Assembly (NCBI RefSeq): GCF_000973085.1 | Contig: NZ_CP011280.1 | Coordinates: 1,045,287 to 1,109,286, forward strand | Origin: Sneathia vaginalis | GTDB lineage: Bacteria; Fusobacteriota; Fusobacteriia; Fusobacteriales; Leptotrichiaceae | Length of the DNA stretch: 64,000 nt | Direction of reading: 5' to 3' | Shown: one piece after another, positions 54,031 through 62,517 of the stretch | How the letters are laid out: each line of letters starts with the position of its first letter | Numbering within the stretch: position 1 is the stretch's first letter | Made by a program: the position numbers and the translations under genes | Notes under the pieces: generated by a model | What the model was told of the DNA's origin: nothing | Database searches by the model: none | What the model saw: the letters and a program-made list of their open reading frames with translations, nothing else

Positions 54031-54777
54031 ATGGACAAAATACAAGTAAAAAATTTAAATCTCTATTACAACAAATTTCAAGCATTAAAAGACATTAATA
54101 TCACAATAAAAGAGAATAAAATAATGTCCTTTATAGGACCATCTGGATGTGGTAAATCTACTCTTTTAAAATCTATCAATAGAATGAATGATTTAGTAGA
54201 AGATTGTAGAATTGAAGGTGAAATTTTATTAGATTCTAAAAATGTTAATGATATACAAGTTAATCAACTAAGAAAAAGAGTTGGTATGGTTTTTCAAAAA
54301 CCAAATCCTTTTCCCATGAGTATATATGACAATATTGCTTTTGGTCCTAGAACTCATGGTATAACAAAAAAATCTGAGTTAGACTTTATTGTAGAAAGCT
54401 CTCTTAAAAAAGCTGCTCTTTATGATGATGTTAAAGATAGAATATACAAGTCAGCACTTGCATTATCTGGAGGTCAACAACAAAGATTATGTATAGCAAG
54501 AGCATTAGCTGTCGAACCTGAAGTTTTACTTATGGACGAACCTACAAGTGCATTAGATCCAATTTCTACTGGGAAAATAGAGGATTTAGTTAGAGTTTTA
54601 AAAGAAAAATATACAATAATTATGGTAACCCATAATATGCAACAGGCTATAAGAATAAGTGATGATACTGCATTTTTCTTACTAGGTAGAATAATAGAAG
54701 TCGGAAAAACTGATGATATTTTTAGTAACCCTCGTGATAAAAGAACAGAAGACTATATCACAGGAAGATTTGGATAG
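54031..54777 (+). CDS. pstB: Phosphate ABC transporter ATPase PstB
   Basis: A 248-residue ABC ATPase: Walker [11 protein letters not shown]-loop [14 protein letters not shown] (PstB-specific), signature LSGGQQQR, Walker [12 protein letters not shown] and switch His VTHNMQQA. Powers the PstCA channel. Confidence 0.97.
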   Translation: MDKIQVKNLNLYYNKFQALKDINITIKENKIMSFIGPSGCGKSTLLKSINRMNDLVEDCRIEGEILLDSKNVNDIQVNQLRKRVGMVFQKPNPFPMSIYDNIAFGPRTHGITKKSELDFIVESSLKKAALYDDVKDRIYKSALALSGGQQQRLCIARALAVEPEVLLMDEPTSALDPISTGKIEDLVRVLKEKYTIIMVTHNMQQAIRISDDTAFFLLGRIIEVGKTDDIFSNPRDKRTEDYITGRFG

Positions 54778-54788
54778 GAGTGAATAAA

Positions 54789-55448
54789 ATGAGAGAAAAA
54801 TATGATGAAAAATTAAACTTACTAAATGATAACCTTGTTAAAATGGGTGAAATGGTAAAAGAACAAATAGCCAATACTATACGTATCCTTGAGAATCAAG
54901 ACAAAGAAATTGCTAAAGAAATTTTGCAAAATGAAAACGATATTAACTCAATGGAAAAAAATATAGAACGTTTATGCCTTAATTTAATATTACACGAACA
55001 ACCCGTTGCCAAAGATTTAAGAACAATATCTTCAGCATTTAAAATGATAATAGACTTAGAACGTATAGGTGATCATGCAACAGATATTTCAGAAATAATA
55101 CTTGAAACTAAAAAGACATTGAAAAATATTGAAAACTTTAAAAACTTCATTGCTATGTCTAATAAGACGACTGAAATGATAACTAACAGTATTAATGCAT
55201 ATATTAATAAGGATATTAACCTTGCTAATTTAGTTATTAAATCTGATGATGTAGTAGATGACTTATTCGAAAAAATAAAGAAAGAAATGATACATTTAAT
55301 AAAAGATACTGATGAAGATGGAGAAAAAATAATAGAAGACCTATTAATAGCGAAATATTTTGAAAGAATAGGTGATCACTCAGTAAATATTGCAGAATGG
55401 GCGATATTTTCAATAACTGGAGAACATAAGAATTCAAAAATACTCTAA
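54789..55448 (+). CDS. phoU: Phosphate signalling complex protein PhoU
   Basis: A 219-residue all-helical protein with two PhoU domains (RTISSAFKMIIDLERIGDHATDISE and AKYFERIGDHSVNIAEWA, each with the metal-binding E..GDH motif). Controls Pst transport and polyphosphate signalling. ATG 54789 is chosen; an upstream GTG at 54780 overlaps the ribosome site. Last gene of the operon. Confidence 0.95.
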   Translation: MREKYDEKLNLLNDNLVKMGEMVKEQIANTIRILENQDKEIAKEILQNENDINSMEKNIERLCLNLILHEQPVAKDLRTISSAFKMIIDLERIGDHATDISEIILETKKTLKNIENFKNFIAMSNKTTEMITNSINAYINKDINLANLVIKSDDVVDDLFEKIKKEMIHLIKDTDEDGEKIIEDLLIAKYFERIGDHSVNIAEWAIFSITGEHKNSKIL

Positions 55449-55485
55449 TTCATGTTTTCAATTAAAAATTTTTCTTCAAAGTTAA
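55449..55485 (+). pseudogene. Relic of the 3' end of a Rep_3-type initiator gene
   Basis: In one frame the sequence directly after phoU reads N-S-C-F-Q-L-K-I-F-L-Q-S-stop. The intact rep gene at 62.5 kb ends N-S-N-F-C-I-L-L-K-I-Y-S-Q-S-stop, and the DNA downstream of both stops is near-identical. Thus the end of a second rep gene was left behind here when the rest was lost. Too short for certainty; the shared downstream repeat supports it. Confidence 0.5.
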
Positions 55486-55720
55486 AAAAGTACTTAATTC
55501 GATTTTTAAATATATAATGCATTAAACACGCTAAGTTCGATTGTGGTTAAAAAATAAACTTTTATTTATTTTCAAACCACTTTTTTTTTTTTTTTTTTAG
55601 ACTAAAATATACTTGACTACTATAGAAATAATTAAAAAATTACTTTTTAAAAAGGAAGAAAAATTATAGAAAAAAACAATATTATTAGCAAGCGTGATTG
55701 CATCAATGACTACATTAGCA
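55470..55720 (+). repeat. Direct repeat, copy A (rep 3' end to OMP signal peptide)
   Basis: From about TTCAAAGTTAAAAAAGT through AACCAC, an 18-T tract, TAAAATATACTTGACTACTATAG and AAAAAGG to the coding start of the beta-barrel gene, the sequence matches copy B at about 63745-63990, in the same orientation 8.3 kb apart. Differences are scattered substitutions plus T-tract length (18 versus 15). The repeat includes a terminator hairpin, promoter-like elements and the signal-peptide codons. Confidence 0.85.
55543..55598 (+). terminator. Terminator-like hairpin with T18 tract, upstream of the OMP gene
   Basis: Outer stem GTGGTT/AACCAC with inner stem AAAATAAA/TTTATTTT (55543-55580), then 18 T (55581-55598). 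In copy B the inner stem is GAAATAAA/TTTATTTC, a compensatory A-T to G-C change, which supports a real RNA hairpin. It probably terminates phoU/rep transcription. The following TAAAAT (55603-55608) and TTGACT are candidate promoter parts of the OMP gene. Confidence 0.75.
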
Positions 55721-57820
55721 GTAGAATCACCAAAAGGATTTGTTGAAGGTACTGCTAAAGGTGGAGTAACATTTAGACAAAATGTAAGTAATGAAACTAA
55801 AATATCTGGTGATGTAGAAGAATTATCAGTTAAAGGTGAAGTAAAAGTTAATAGATTTACTTTAGGTGCTGTATTAGCTAACAAGGATCTTAAAGGTATA
55901 TCAAAAGAAAATCCAATAACAACTGAAAAATATACTGATAATCTATTAGATCATTCAAGTGTATATGCTAAATATGAATTACCAGAATTTTCTGGAATTA
56001 AATCATATGTAAAAGGAACATTAAATCCTAAAGCTCCAACTGAAGATGGAAAACATAACTTCAAAAAAGGTAATGTTGAATTAGAAGGACAATTAGCTCA
56101 CAGCTTCAGTAATGGTGCAGAAGTATCATTAACTTCAAAGACTAAATTCCCATTTGAAAAGAAAGATGGAGAATATGGTAAAGGTGTAGAATCAGAACAC
56201 GTATTAAAAGTAGCTGCTAAAAAATTAAATAAATTTGAAGACTTAGAAGCAAGCTTAAAATTAAATCATACATACGCAAAAGAAGAAGCATTTAAGTTTG
56301 TTGATCTTTCAGCAAAAGGAACATATGCAGGATTAAAAGATACTAAGTTAACAGGTAAAGCAAACTTCAGATACCAAGTAAATGGAACATCAGATGTTAA
56401 AGACCTATTAACAGATGGACAAATCAAATTAAATAAAGATGCATATGCACACTCTTATGAATTAGATGGTAAATACACAGGAGTAAAAGACCTAGAATTA
56501 ACAGCAGGAGCATTCGTACAACACGTACACTATGCAAATGCAGAATTAGGAGACTATGTTGCAAATCCATTTGAATACCTATATGCTCAAAGCTTAATTT
56601 CAAATGATAAAGACTTCTTCAAACACCATGCTGAAAAAATAGAAGCAGCTAAAAAAGAATTTGAAAAAGCTCAAGAAACTATAAAGAATACATCTAAAGA
56701 AGTTAAAGATGAATATCAAAAAAATGTGGATCTTTACGAAAAATTAGTAAGTGTAGAAACTAATTATTTAGATAATGTAGTTAAAAAAGCTACTGATGAA
56801 AAAAACAAATTAACAGGTGCTGAAAAAACTACTGCAGACCAATCATACAATGATCAAAAGAAGTTATATGAACTAGAAGATAAAATTGCTAAATTAAAAA
56901 ATTTAAAAGATAATTATGAAAAAATTTATAATAATGCAAAGGCAGAAGTTAAGAATTCAGAATTTAAAAACTCTAAATTTAAAGAATTTACTGACGAAAT
57001 TAGTAAATTAACTGATGAATATAATAAATTAGATGAAAAATTAAGTAATTTAGAAAATGCTGGAACAATTTTAGCAGATGCTGAATCTGATAAAAAAGAT
57101 TTTGATACTGCAAAAAAAGAAAACGATAAAAACGATATGAAAAACGTACTTGGTGATTTAGCTTTTGTTAAACAAGCTGATGGAACATATTTAGATGTTA
57201 GTGACGATTCTTATGATGGCGAATATGGTGATAATGTAATATATGCAAATGAGCTATTTGATAAAATTAAAAATTCAGAATATGGTAATGCGCTAAAAAT
57301 TGTAAATGCAGTTAATGATTTCTCAATCAGAGAAAAAGCATATAAACTTGAACTTGAAAGATACAAAGGTTTAAAAGCAAAATTAGACCTAGTTAACTTT
57401 GGATTCAAATTAGGAGCTAAATATACTGGTGTTAAGAACTTAACATTAACTGCTGATGGTGTATTTGGTGGAAGACATCACTCTGCATATGATCAATTAC
57501 TTAAATTCCCTGCATACACAACTGGATATGTTAAATTACATGCTGGTGCTAAATATGACTTCAAGTTATTAAATGATAAATTAGTTGTAAGCCCAGAAGG
57601 TAATGTAACTGCTAAATTTACTGATATATATGCTGGAATATGCAATCCAAGCTTAGTATTAGCACCAAAGGTTTCTGTATCATACAAACCAATGGATGCA
57701 TTAAAAGTTGCAGGATCAGTTGAATTACCAATTAACTTTGGATTAAATACATTAGGTGATTTCGGTTACCAAAGCACAAGCATTAAAGGTGCTTTAAACA
57801 TGAAATATGAATGGAAATAA
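55694..57820 (+). CDS. Large outer-membrane beta-barrel protein with helical insertion; start codon damaged
   Basis: The frame encodes 708 residues from GTG 55694. By comparison with the paralogue at 63939, the true start should be ATG near 55666, giving MKKTILLASVIASMTTLAVE, but an extra A makes it ATAG and puts an in-frame TAG at 55667. Either the gene is switched off or recently inactivated, GTG or a rare ATA start is used, or there is a sequencing error. The rest is intact: strands with alternating hydrophobics (about 25-300), a charged coiled-coil block (about 305-565; KKEFEKAQETIKNTSKEV, LYELEDKIAKLKNLK), then more strands ending in the aromatic ALNMKYEWK typical of outer-membrane barrels. 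Family not recognised beyond a porin-like architecture. Confidence 0.75.
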   Translation: MIASMTTLAVESPKGFVEGTAKGGVTFRQNVSNETKISGDVEELSVKGEVKVNRFTLGAVLANKDLKGISKENPITTEKYTDNLLDHSSVYAKYELPEFSGIKSYVKGTLNPKAPTEDGKHNFKKGNVELEGQLAHSFSNGAEVSLTSKTKFPFEKKDGEYGKGVESEHVLKVAAKKLNKFEDLEASLKLNHTYAKEEAFKFVDLSAKGTYAGLKDTKLTGKANFRYQVNGTSDVKDLLTDGQIKLNKDAYAHSYELDGKYTGVKDLELTAGAFVQHVHYANAELGDYVANPFEYLYAQSLISNDKDFFKHHAEKIEAAKKEFEKAQETIKNTSKEVKDEYQKNVDLYEKLVSVETNYLDNVVKKATDEKNKLTGAEKTTADQSYNDQKKLYELEDKIAKLKNLKDNYEKIYNNAKAEVKNSEFKNSKFKEFTDEISKLTDEYNKLDEKLSNLENAGTILADAESDKKDFDTAKKENDKNDMKNVLGDLAFVKQADGTYLDVSDDSYDGEYGDNVIYANELFDKIKNSEYGNALKIVNAVNDFSIREKAYKLELERYKGLKAKLDLVNFGFKLGAKYTGVKNLTLTADGVFGGRHHSAYDQLLKFPAYTTGYVKLHAGAKYDFKLLNDKLVVSPEGNVTAKFTDIYAGICNPSLVLAPKVSVSYKPMDALKVAGSVELPINFGLNTLGDFGYQSTSIKGALNMKYEWK

Positions 57821-57822
57821 GT

Positions 57823-57892
57823 TATCAAACAAGTTTGATATATAATTGTTTTTTCTACCCCCTGGATTAGTCACCAGGGGGTTAAATTTTTA
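57823..57892 (+). terminator. Two hairpins terminating the OMP gene
   Basis: First, TATCAAAC/GTTTGATA (57823-57840), followed by TTGTTTTTTC. Second, a strong stem ACCCCCTGG/CCAGGGGGT (57857-57882) followed by TTAAATTTTT. The gene in the opposite strand ends at 57893. Confidence 0.85.
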
Positions 57893-58888
57893 TTAATAAT
57901 CTAATCTTCTATAATATCTTCTGATTTCCATAGGGTGTCTTGTTTCTCTTTCCATATAGGCATCTATTCGATTTGTAACACCATGCATAACTAGATGAGA
58001 TATATGTTTTCTAAATTTTTCTTTTATTCCTTTTAATTCATAGTTTTTAGTATCAATTATTGTATAATTTTCACATATTCTTGGTAAAAATTTAGCTACT
58101 CTTTCTGATAAATATCTATGATTATCCTCACCTATAAATACTGTAACTGGCGTTTCTTTAGTAACAATTTCAAACATTCCATGGAAAAATTCACTAGATC
58201 TTATTGATTTTGTTTTTATCCATAGTTGTTCTTCCCAGTAACACATTGCATATGAATATGTAGCACCCCATTGATTACCACTACCTATGAAATAGTGTAT
58301 GGGATCATTACAATGTTTTTTAGCAAATTCTTTTGCAAATTCATCTGCTTCTTTTTCAACGTCAACTAGAACTTGTGGTAAATAGTTTTCTAGATTTTCA
58401 TACAATTCTTCATATTCATTAAACTCATTATTGTTATACATAAATCTATCTGCAATCATGAAAAATTTTAATTGTTCGTTTGCCTTATATGTAATTACAC
58501 TACTACATAATTTGTGAAGTTGTGTATTTTCATTATCAATAAATCCAATTATATTTGATCCAATTTCTTTTATTCTTTTAATTGCTTTTACTAGTTCTTC
58601 TGTACTTCCTGTTACTGAAGAAAAAATAACTATGGTTTTATCTGTAATTCTTTTATTAGGTGCAGCTAAGTATTCAGCAGCATTTTCAACAATTACCTCA
58701 ATACTTGAATACTCTTTCATATGTTCAAATGCTTGCATACTAGATGCCCAAGTACCACCTATACCTATAAAGCAAATATTGTCGTAGCCTTTTTCACAAG
58801 CATTATCCACTATTTTATTTATATCGTTTCTTAATTTTAGTGCTCCTTTAACACTTTCTATTTGTTTTTCTTCATTAAATTTTAGCAA
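57893..58888 (-). CDS. gfrF: Fructoselysine-6-phosphate deglycase-like SIS protein (FrlB/GfrF type)
   Basis: A 331-residue sugar isomerase-fold protein. The first SIS domain has CFIGIGGTWASSMQAFEHM and VIFSSVTGSTEELVKAI; the second has YFIGSGNQWGATYSYAMCYWEEQ, then SSEFFHGMFEIVTKETPVTVFIGEDNHRYLSER and the C-terminal HPMEIRRYYRRLDY. These two last segments align in position with E. coli FrlB (SGEFRHGPLEIVEPG..., ...PDERRYYGGLVEY). It would split fructoselysine 6-phosphate to glucose 6-phosphate and lysine. Last gene of the operon. Confidence 0.8.
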   Translation of the reverse strand: MLKFNEEKQIESVKGALKLRNDINKIVDNACEKGYDNICFIGIGGTWASSMQAFEHMKEYSSIEVIVENAAEYLAAPNKRITDKTIVIFSSVTGSTEELVKAIKRIKEIGSNIIGFIDNENTQLHKLCSSVITYKANEQLKFFMIADRFMYNNNEFNEYEELYENLENYLPQVLVDVEKEADEFAKEFAKKHCNDPIHYFIGSGNQWGATYSYAMCYWEEQLWIKTKSIRSSEFFHGMFEIVTKETPVTVFIGEDNHRYLSERVAKFLPRICENYTIIDTKNYELKGIKEKFRKHISHLVMHGVTNRIDAYMERETRHPMEIRRYYRRLDY

Positions 58889-58899
58889 TTTTACCCTCC

Positions 58900-59877
58900 T
58901 TATATTTTGCTTTTTAATACTTTATCGAAATCGTCAAATATTCTTTTTCCAAGATCTATTGATTTTAATTGTGAAATTCTATAACTTAAAACTTGTATTA
59001 TTGTTGCCATATATATGCTTACAAACACAGTATTTTTTTCAAAACTAAATGTTTTCATAACATATTTTTCCATATATTCTTGTAACATCTTGCTTCTTAT
59101 TTCATTACTATCTTTAATATTTAAAAACAATAATATGTGATCTTTATTAGCTTCTAAATATGGTCCATGCATAAATTGTTCTAATTCATAACCAATTGAT
59201 GGAACTCTTACTGTTTCAGTGAATTTAGTTTCAAATTCTTTAGAAATACCATACAAGTCCCCATATGCAATACAACTAAATCTAGAACATTTTTTTAATT
59301 TTTCTCTTTCTTTATCACATAATGAATTAGCTATTTGAATAGCATTTGGTAAATCGTTAATTATATCACTTAGTTCCTTCTTATATGCAATTTTATCCAC
59401 ACTATTTGAATTTTCAATTGCCAATAGGTATAGATTTAAGACTGTTGAACTAAATCCTTTTGTAACAAAACCAACTGTTTCTTCTCCCATATTTAAATTC
59501 AAAAAATATTCACTTTCTTTTGCTAATTTACAGTTATCATTGCTTGTAATAGTTAAAATTTCTATATTTGTATTAGCTCTAATATATTCATATGCTTCTA
59601 CGATAGAAGCACTTTTACCACTTTGTGTTATTAAAATTACTAAATCTATTTTTTTATCAATTTTTGAATAATGTACATAATTAAATGGTTCAACAATTGT
59701 AATAATAGCATCTAAAGTATTTTGCATAAAATATTTTGTTGCTAGTGCTGCATTTTTTGATGATCCTGTAGCTATTATTAATATATTCTTTTTGTTTCGT
59801 ATATCAATATTTTTAAATTCTTCTAAAATTTTTGATAATACATTTTTTTCTTCTAAGATGTAATCGTACATTGTCAT
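58900..59877 (-). CDS. gfrE: Glucoselysine-6-phosphate deglycase-like SIS protein (GfrE type)
   Basis: A 325-residue SIS protein, GlmS-isomerase-like: LIIATGSSKNAALATKYFM, ITQSGKSASIVEAYEYIR, and the second-domain signature YELEQFMHGPYLEANKDHILLFL. Its place directly between a mannose-type PTS EIID gene and a FrlB-type gene is exactly the Salmonella gfrABCDEF order, so glucoselysine 6-phosphate deglycase is the best guess. Adjacent genes overlap or lie within a dozen bases. Confidence 0.75.
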   Translation of the reverse strand: MTMYDYILEEKNVLSKILEEFKNIDIRNKKNILIIATGSSKNAALATKYFMQNTLDAIITIVEPFNYVHYSKIDKKIDLVILITQSGKSASIVEAYEYIRANTNIEILTITSNDNCKLAKESEYFLNLNMGEETVGFVTKGFSSTVLNLYLLAIENSNSVDKIAYKKELSDIINDLPNAIQIANSLCDKEREKLKKCSRFSCIAYGDLYGISKEFETKFTETVRVPSIGYELEQFMHGPYLEANKDHILLFLNIKDSNEIRSKMLQEYMEKYVMKTFSFEKNTVFVSIYMATIIQVLSYRISQLKSIDLGKRIFDDFDKVLKSKI

Positions 59878-59878
59878 A

Positions 59879-60700
59879 TTATAGCACCCCTAAAAATGCC
59901 ATTATTATTCCAAAAATTGCAATTCCTAAAATAATAGATACTGGCTTGAATTTTTTACCTAGTAAGTAATATATTACTCCAAATGCTAATACTTGTGGAA
60001 TACCTGGCATAATATCATTTAATATATCTTGTAACACAAATGGATTTGTCTTCCCTATTGTTAAAGGTATATTAATATCTATTAAACTTGCAGCCATACT
60101 TCCAACTACAAATACACCTAATATTGATGCTCCATAAGTTAATTTTGATAAATTACCTGATTTTTCAATATTTTTTAAACTACCTATACCAAATTTGTAT
60201 CCTACAAAAGTTAATAAGTATCTTACAATTATATGTGGTATATTGAAGATTAATAGGAATAATATAGGTCCTAATATATTACCTTTAAGTGCTAGTGATG
60301 TTCCTATACCTGTAGCTACTAATCTTAATGTTCCCCAAAAGAATGAATCTCCTATACCAGATAAAGGTCCCATAAGTGCTGTTTTTATATTATTTACTGA
60401 ATTTTCATCTAAGTTATTTTCCTTCTTATTTTCTTCTTCCATAGCTGCACTTATACCTAACATAAATGTACAAATATGTGGTGTAATATTGAAAAATTCT
60501 AGATGTCTTTTTAATGCTTTACTTAATTCTTCTTTTTTTGTATATATTTTTTCTAATACAGGTATTAATGCATATACATATGCTAAGCTCATTTGTCTTT
60601 CATAATTCCATGAAAATTCCATTTGAAATGATCTCCAAAATACTCTTTTAAGCTCTTTGTCTGTAATAACTTTATTTTCATTTTCGTTAAAAGTCTTCAT
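59879..60700 (-). CDS. PTS mannose-family transporter subunit IID
   Basis: A 273-residue EIID subunit of the mannose/fructose/sorbose family: RVFWRSFQMEFSWNYERQMSLAYVYALIPVL, LMGPLSGIGDSFFWGTLRLVATGIGTSLA and a C-terminal helix pair. With EIIC it forms the sugar channel. It overlaps the EIIC gene by 14 bases. Confidence 0.93.
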   Translation of the reverse strand: MKTFNENENKVITDKELKRVFWRSFQMEFSWNYERQMSLAYVYALIPVLEKIYTKKEELSKALKRHLEFFNITPHICTFMLGISAAMEEENKKENNLDENSVNNIKTALMGPLSGIGDSFFWGTLRLVATGIGTSLALKGNILGPILFLLIFNIPHIIVRYLLTFVGYKFGIGSLKNIEKSGNLSKLTYGASILGVFVVGSMAASLIDINIPLTIGKTNPFVLQDILNDIMPGIPQVLAFGVIYYLLGKKFKPVSIILGIAIFGIIMAFLGVL

Positions 60701-61451
60701 CTGCTACACCTCCATTATTTGTTGCAATTCCATTTTTATTAATATTTACCATTACAACTGCTATAATAGCCCCTAAAATTGCCATACCTGTTAATGGTAT
60801 CTTTAAGTACACAGTTATTACAAATCCTAAGAATAGGAATGGTGTTATTTCTTTGTTTAATAGTAATCTTGCAAGCATTGCAAATCCTAATGCAGGCATT
60901 ATACCTGTTGCTACTGCTAATCCGTGTTTTATAAACTCAGGTATTGCATTAACTAATCCTGATACAGCTTCACTTCCAACTAAATATGATATAGTAACTA
61001 TTAAACCTAACATTAATGATAGACCAAACCCTGCAAGAAGTTGCATTCTTTCTATACCTCTTACATTTGCTTCTTTTGCATAATCATCTGCCTTATGGTT
61101 TAATATTGGTATAAATAATCCTAAATAAACATTTTTCAAAATTAGTGTAAATGTAGCTATAGGTAATGCAAGAAGTAATGCTGTTTCAACACCTGCTCCT
61201 GATGATATCGCAAACGCAACACCTAATATACCTCCAGTTACTGGATCTGGTGGAATAGATGCTCCAACTGAAAATGAACCTATAAACGCTAATTCTAATG
61301 TTGCTCCCATAATAATACCCATCTTTATATCACCTAGTATTAGTCCTGTAATCATTCCAGTTACTAATGGACGTGATATTAGTGATGTTCCTAATGCATA
61401 TTCGCATTGTGCAACAAAGGCAACTAAGCCTAGTAAAACTGCTGTCATCAT
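60687..61451 (-). CDS. PTS mannose-family transporter subunit IIC
   Basis: A 254-residue EIIC subunit: GTSLISRPLVTGMITGLILGDIKMGIIMGATLELAFIGSFSVGASIPPDPVTGGILGVAFAI, the signature of the Man-family EIIC, then helices to the C terminus. Start ATGATG overlaps the EIIB stop. Confidence 0.94.
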   Translation of the reverse strand: MMTAVLLGLVAFVAQCEYALGTSLISRPLVTGMITGLILGDIKMGIIMGATLELAFIGSFSVGASIPPDPVTGGILGVAFAISSGAGVETALLLALPIATFTLILKNVYLGLFIPILNHKADDYAKEANVRGIERMQLLAGFGLSLMLGLIVTISYLVGSEAVSGLVNAIPEFIKHGLAVATGIMPALGFAMLARLLLNKEITPFLFLGFVITVYLKIPLTGMAILGAIIAVVMVNINKNGIATNNGGVADEDF

Positions 61452-61921
61452 ATACTTTTATCCTTTCTATATATTTGTTTTTTATCTAATGGTAATTGTC
61501 GTATTTCAACTTCTATAGATTTTTCACATAATTTATCTAATAACTCTATTTCCTCTTCTGTTACATTTACAGCTTTAGAGATATTCTGTGTATTTTCAGT
61601 TGCTTTCGTACCACCTAAATTTATACTTTTCAAATTACAATTAACTGCAAGTTCATATGCATCCTTTATATTACTTACGATTATAATCAAATCATATTTA
61701 GAGGTTACTCCACTATTTATAGCATTAATAGAATCTGTTATGTTCTTTATAACCAACTTACAGCCTTCTGGTTTCGCTAATTTTAATGTAGTCTTATACA
61801 CCTCATCATTAACTACTTTATCGTTTGCAATTAAAATACAATTACTTTGTAAATTTTTAACCCATGAAAACGCTACTTGACCATGTAATAACCTATGATC
61901 TACTCTTAGTAGTTGTATCAT
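61448..61921 (-). CDS. PTS mannose-family transporter subunit IIB
   Basis: A 157-residue EIIB subunit with the phosphorylatable histidine loop RVDHRLLHGQVAFSWVK and NDKVVNDEVYKTTLKLAKPEG. It transfers phosphate from EIIA to sugar. ATG 61921 with AGGAGG seven bases before; the frame extends three bases further to a TTG. Confidence 0.94.
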   Translation of the reverse strand: MIQLLRVDHRLLHGQVAFSWVKNLQSNCILIANDKVVNDEVYKTTLKLAKPEGCKLVIKNITDSINAINSGVTSKYDLIIIVSNIKDAYELAVNCNLKSINLGGTKATENTQNISKAVNVTEEEIELLDKLCEKSIEVEIRQLPLDKKQIYRKDKSI

Positions 61922-62334
61922 CAAAAATCCTCCTCACTTTCTTCTAATAATATTTTCTTACATTGTTTTAACTGATTTCTAGCTTCCATTACAGATAACT
62001 CTAATAATTCATTACAATTATCATTTTCTTGATCTGATACTAGTTCTATTAATAGTGAAAGATTTATACCTGTTACTAAAAATTTATCAACATCATTTAC
62101 AAGACTAGACAAGTAATTGTTAACACTGCCACCAAAAATATCTGTACAAAATACTATTTTCTTATCCTTATACTCTTCAATAATATTTTTAACTGTTTTT
62201 TCTAAATTAAATTTTTCATCAACATAACAAGATACTGCAATTAAATTTTCTTGCTTACCTATAAGCATTTCAAGGCTATTCTTTATACCTTCTGCAAATT
62301 TACCATGTGTAATTACTACAAATTGTTTATCCAT
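61921..62334 (-). CDS. PTS mannose-family transporter subunit IIA
   Basis: A 137-residue EIIA subunit: FVVITHGKFAEGIKNSLEMLIG with the phosphorylated His10-type residue (ITHGKFAEG) and FCTDIFGGSVNNYL. First gene of the operon. ATG 62334 follows AAAGGAGG; a longer frame to 62439 contains the promoter and is discounted. Confidence 0.92.
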   Translation of the reverse strand: MDKQFVVITHGKFAEGIKNSLEMLIGKQENLIAVSCYVDEKFNLEKTVKNIIEEYKDKKIVFCTDIFGGSVNNYLSSLVNDVDKFLVTGINLSLLIELVSDQENDNCNELLELSVMEARNQLKQCKKILLEESEEDF

Positions 62335-62353
62335 ATACGCCTCCTTTACTAGT

Positions 62354-62381
62354 ATCATACTTGATATAAAAATGAAGTCAA
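62354..62381 (-). promoter_or_regulatory. Promoter of the PTS/deglycase operon
   Basis: Minus strand -35 TTGACT (62381-62376), 16-bp spacer, -10 TATGAT (62359-62354), just ahead of AAAGGAGG. No -24/-12 (sigma-54) promoter, typical of LevR-controlled mannose-family operons, was seen. No regulator gene adjoins. Confidence 0.7.
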
Positions 62382-62433
62382 ATATACTGTTTTTTTCGTT
62401 AATTAATTTTTTTAATATCTTCTTTTTACCAAT

Positions 62434-62453
62434 ATTCATGGTATACTATGAAT
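62434..62453. promoter_or_regulatory. Near-perfect 20-bp palindrome, candidate operator
   Basis: ATTCATGGTATACTATGAAT is symmetric at 9 of 10 base pairs. It lies between the PTS operon promoter (minus) and the rep gene (plus) and overlaps a possible TATACT -10 for rep. TTTTTTCGTT occurs on both sides (about 62391-62400 and 62477-62496) with an AACGAA between. It could be a regulator site for either gene or a Rep binding/iteron element. Inference only. Confidence 0.45.
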
Positions 62454-62517
62454 AACAAACGAATTTACATATATATTTTTTTCGTTTTATTCAACTAAAT
62501 TTTGAGGTGTTTTAATT

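Noticed and set aside
62335-62517. Sigma-54 promoter of the mannose-family PTS operon
   Set aside because: No GG-N10-GC type -24/-12 element was seen; a sigma-70 promoter is well placed instead.
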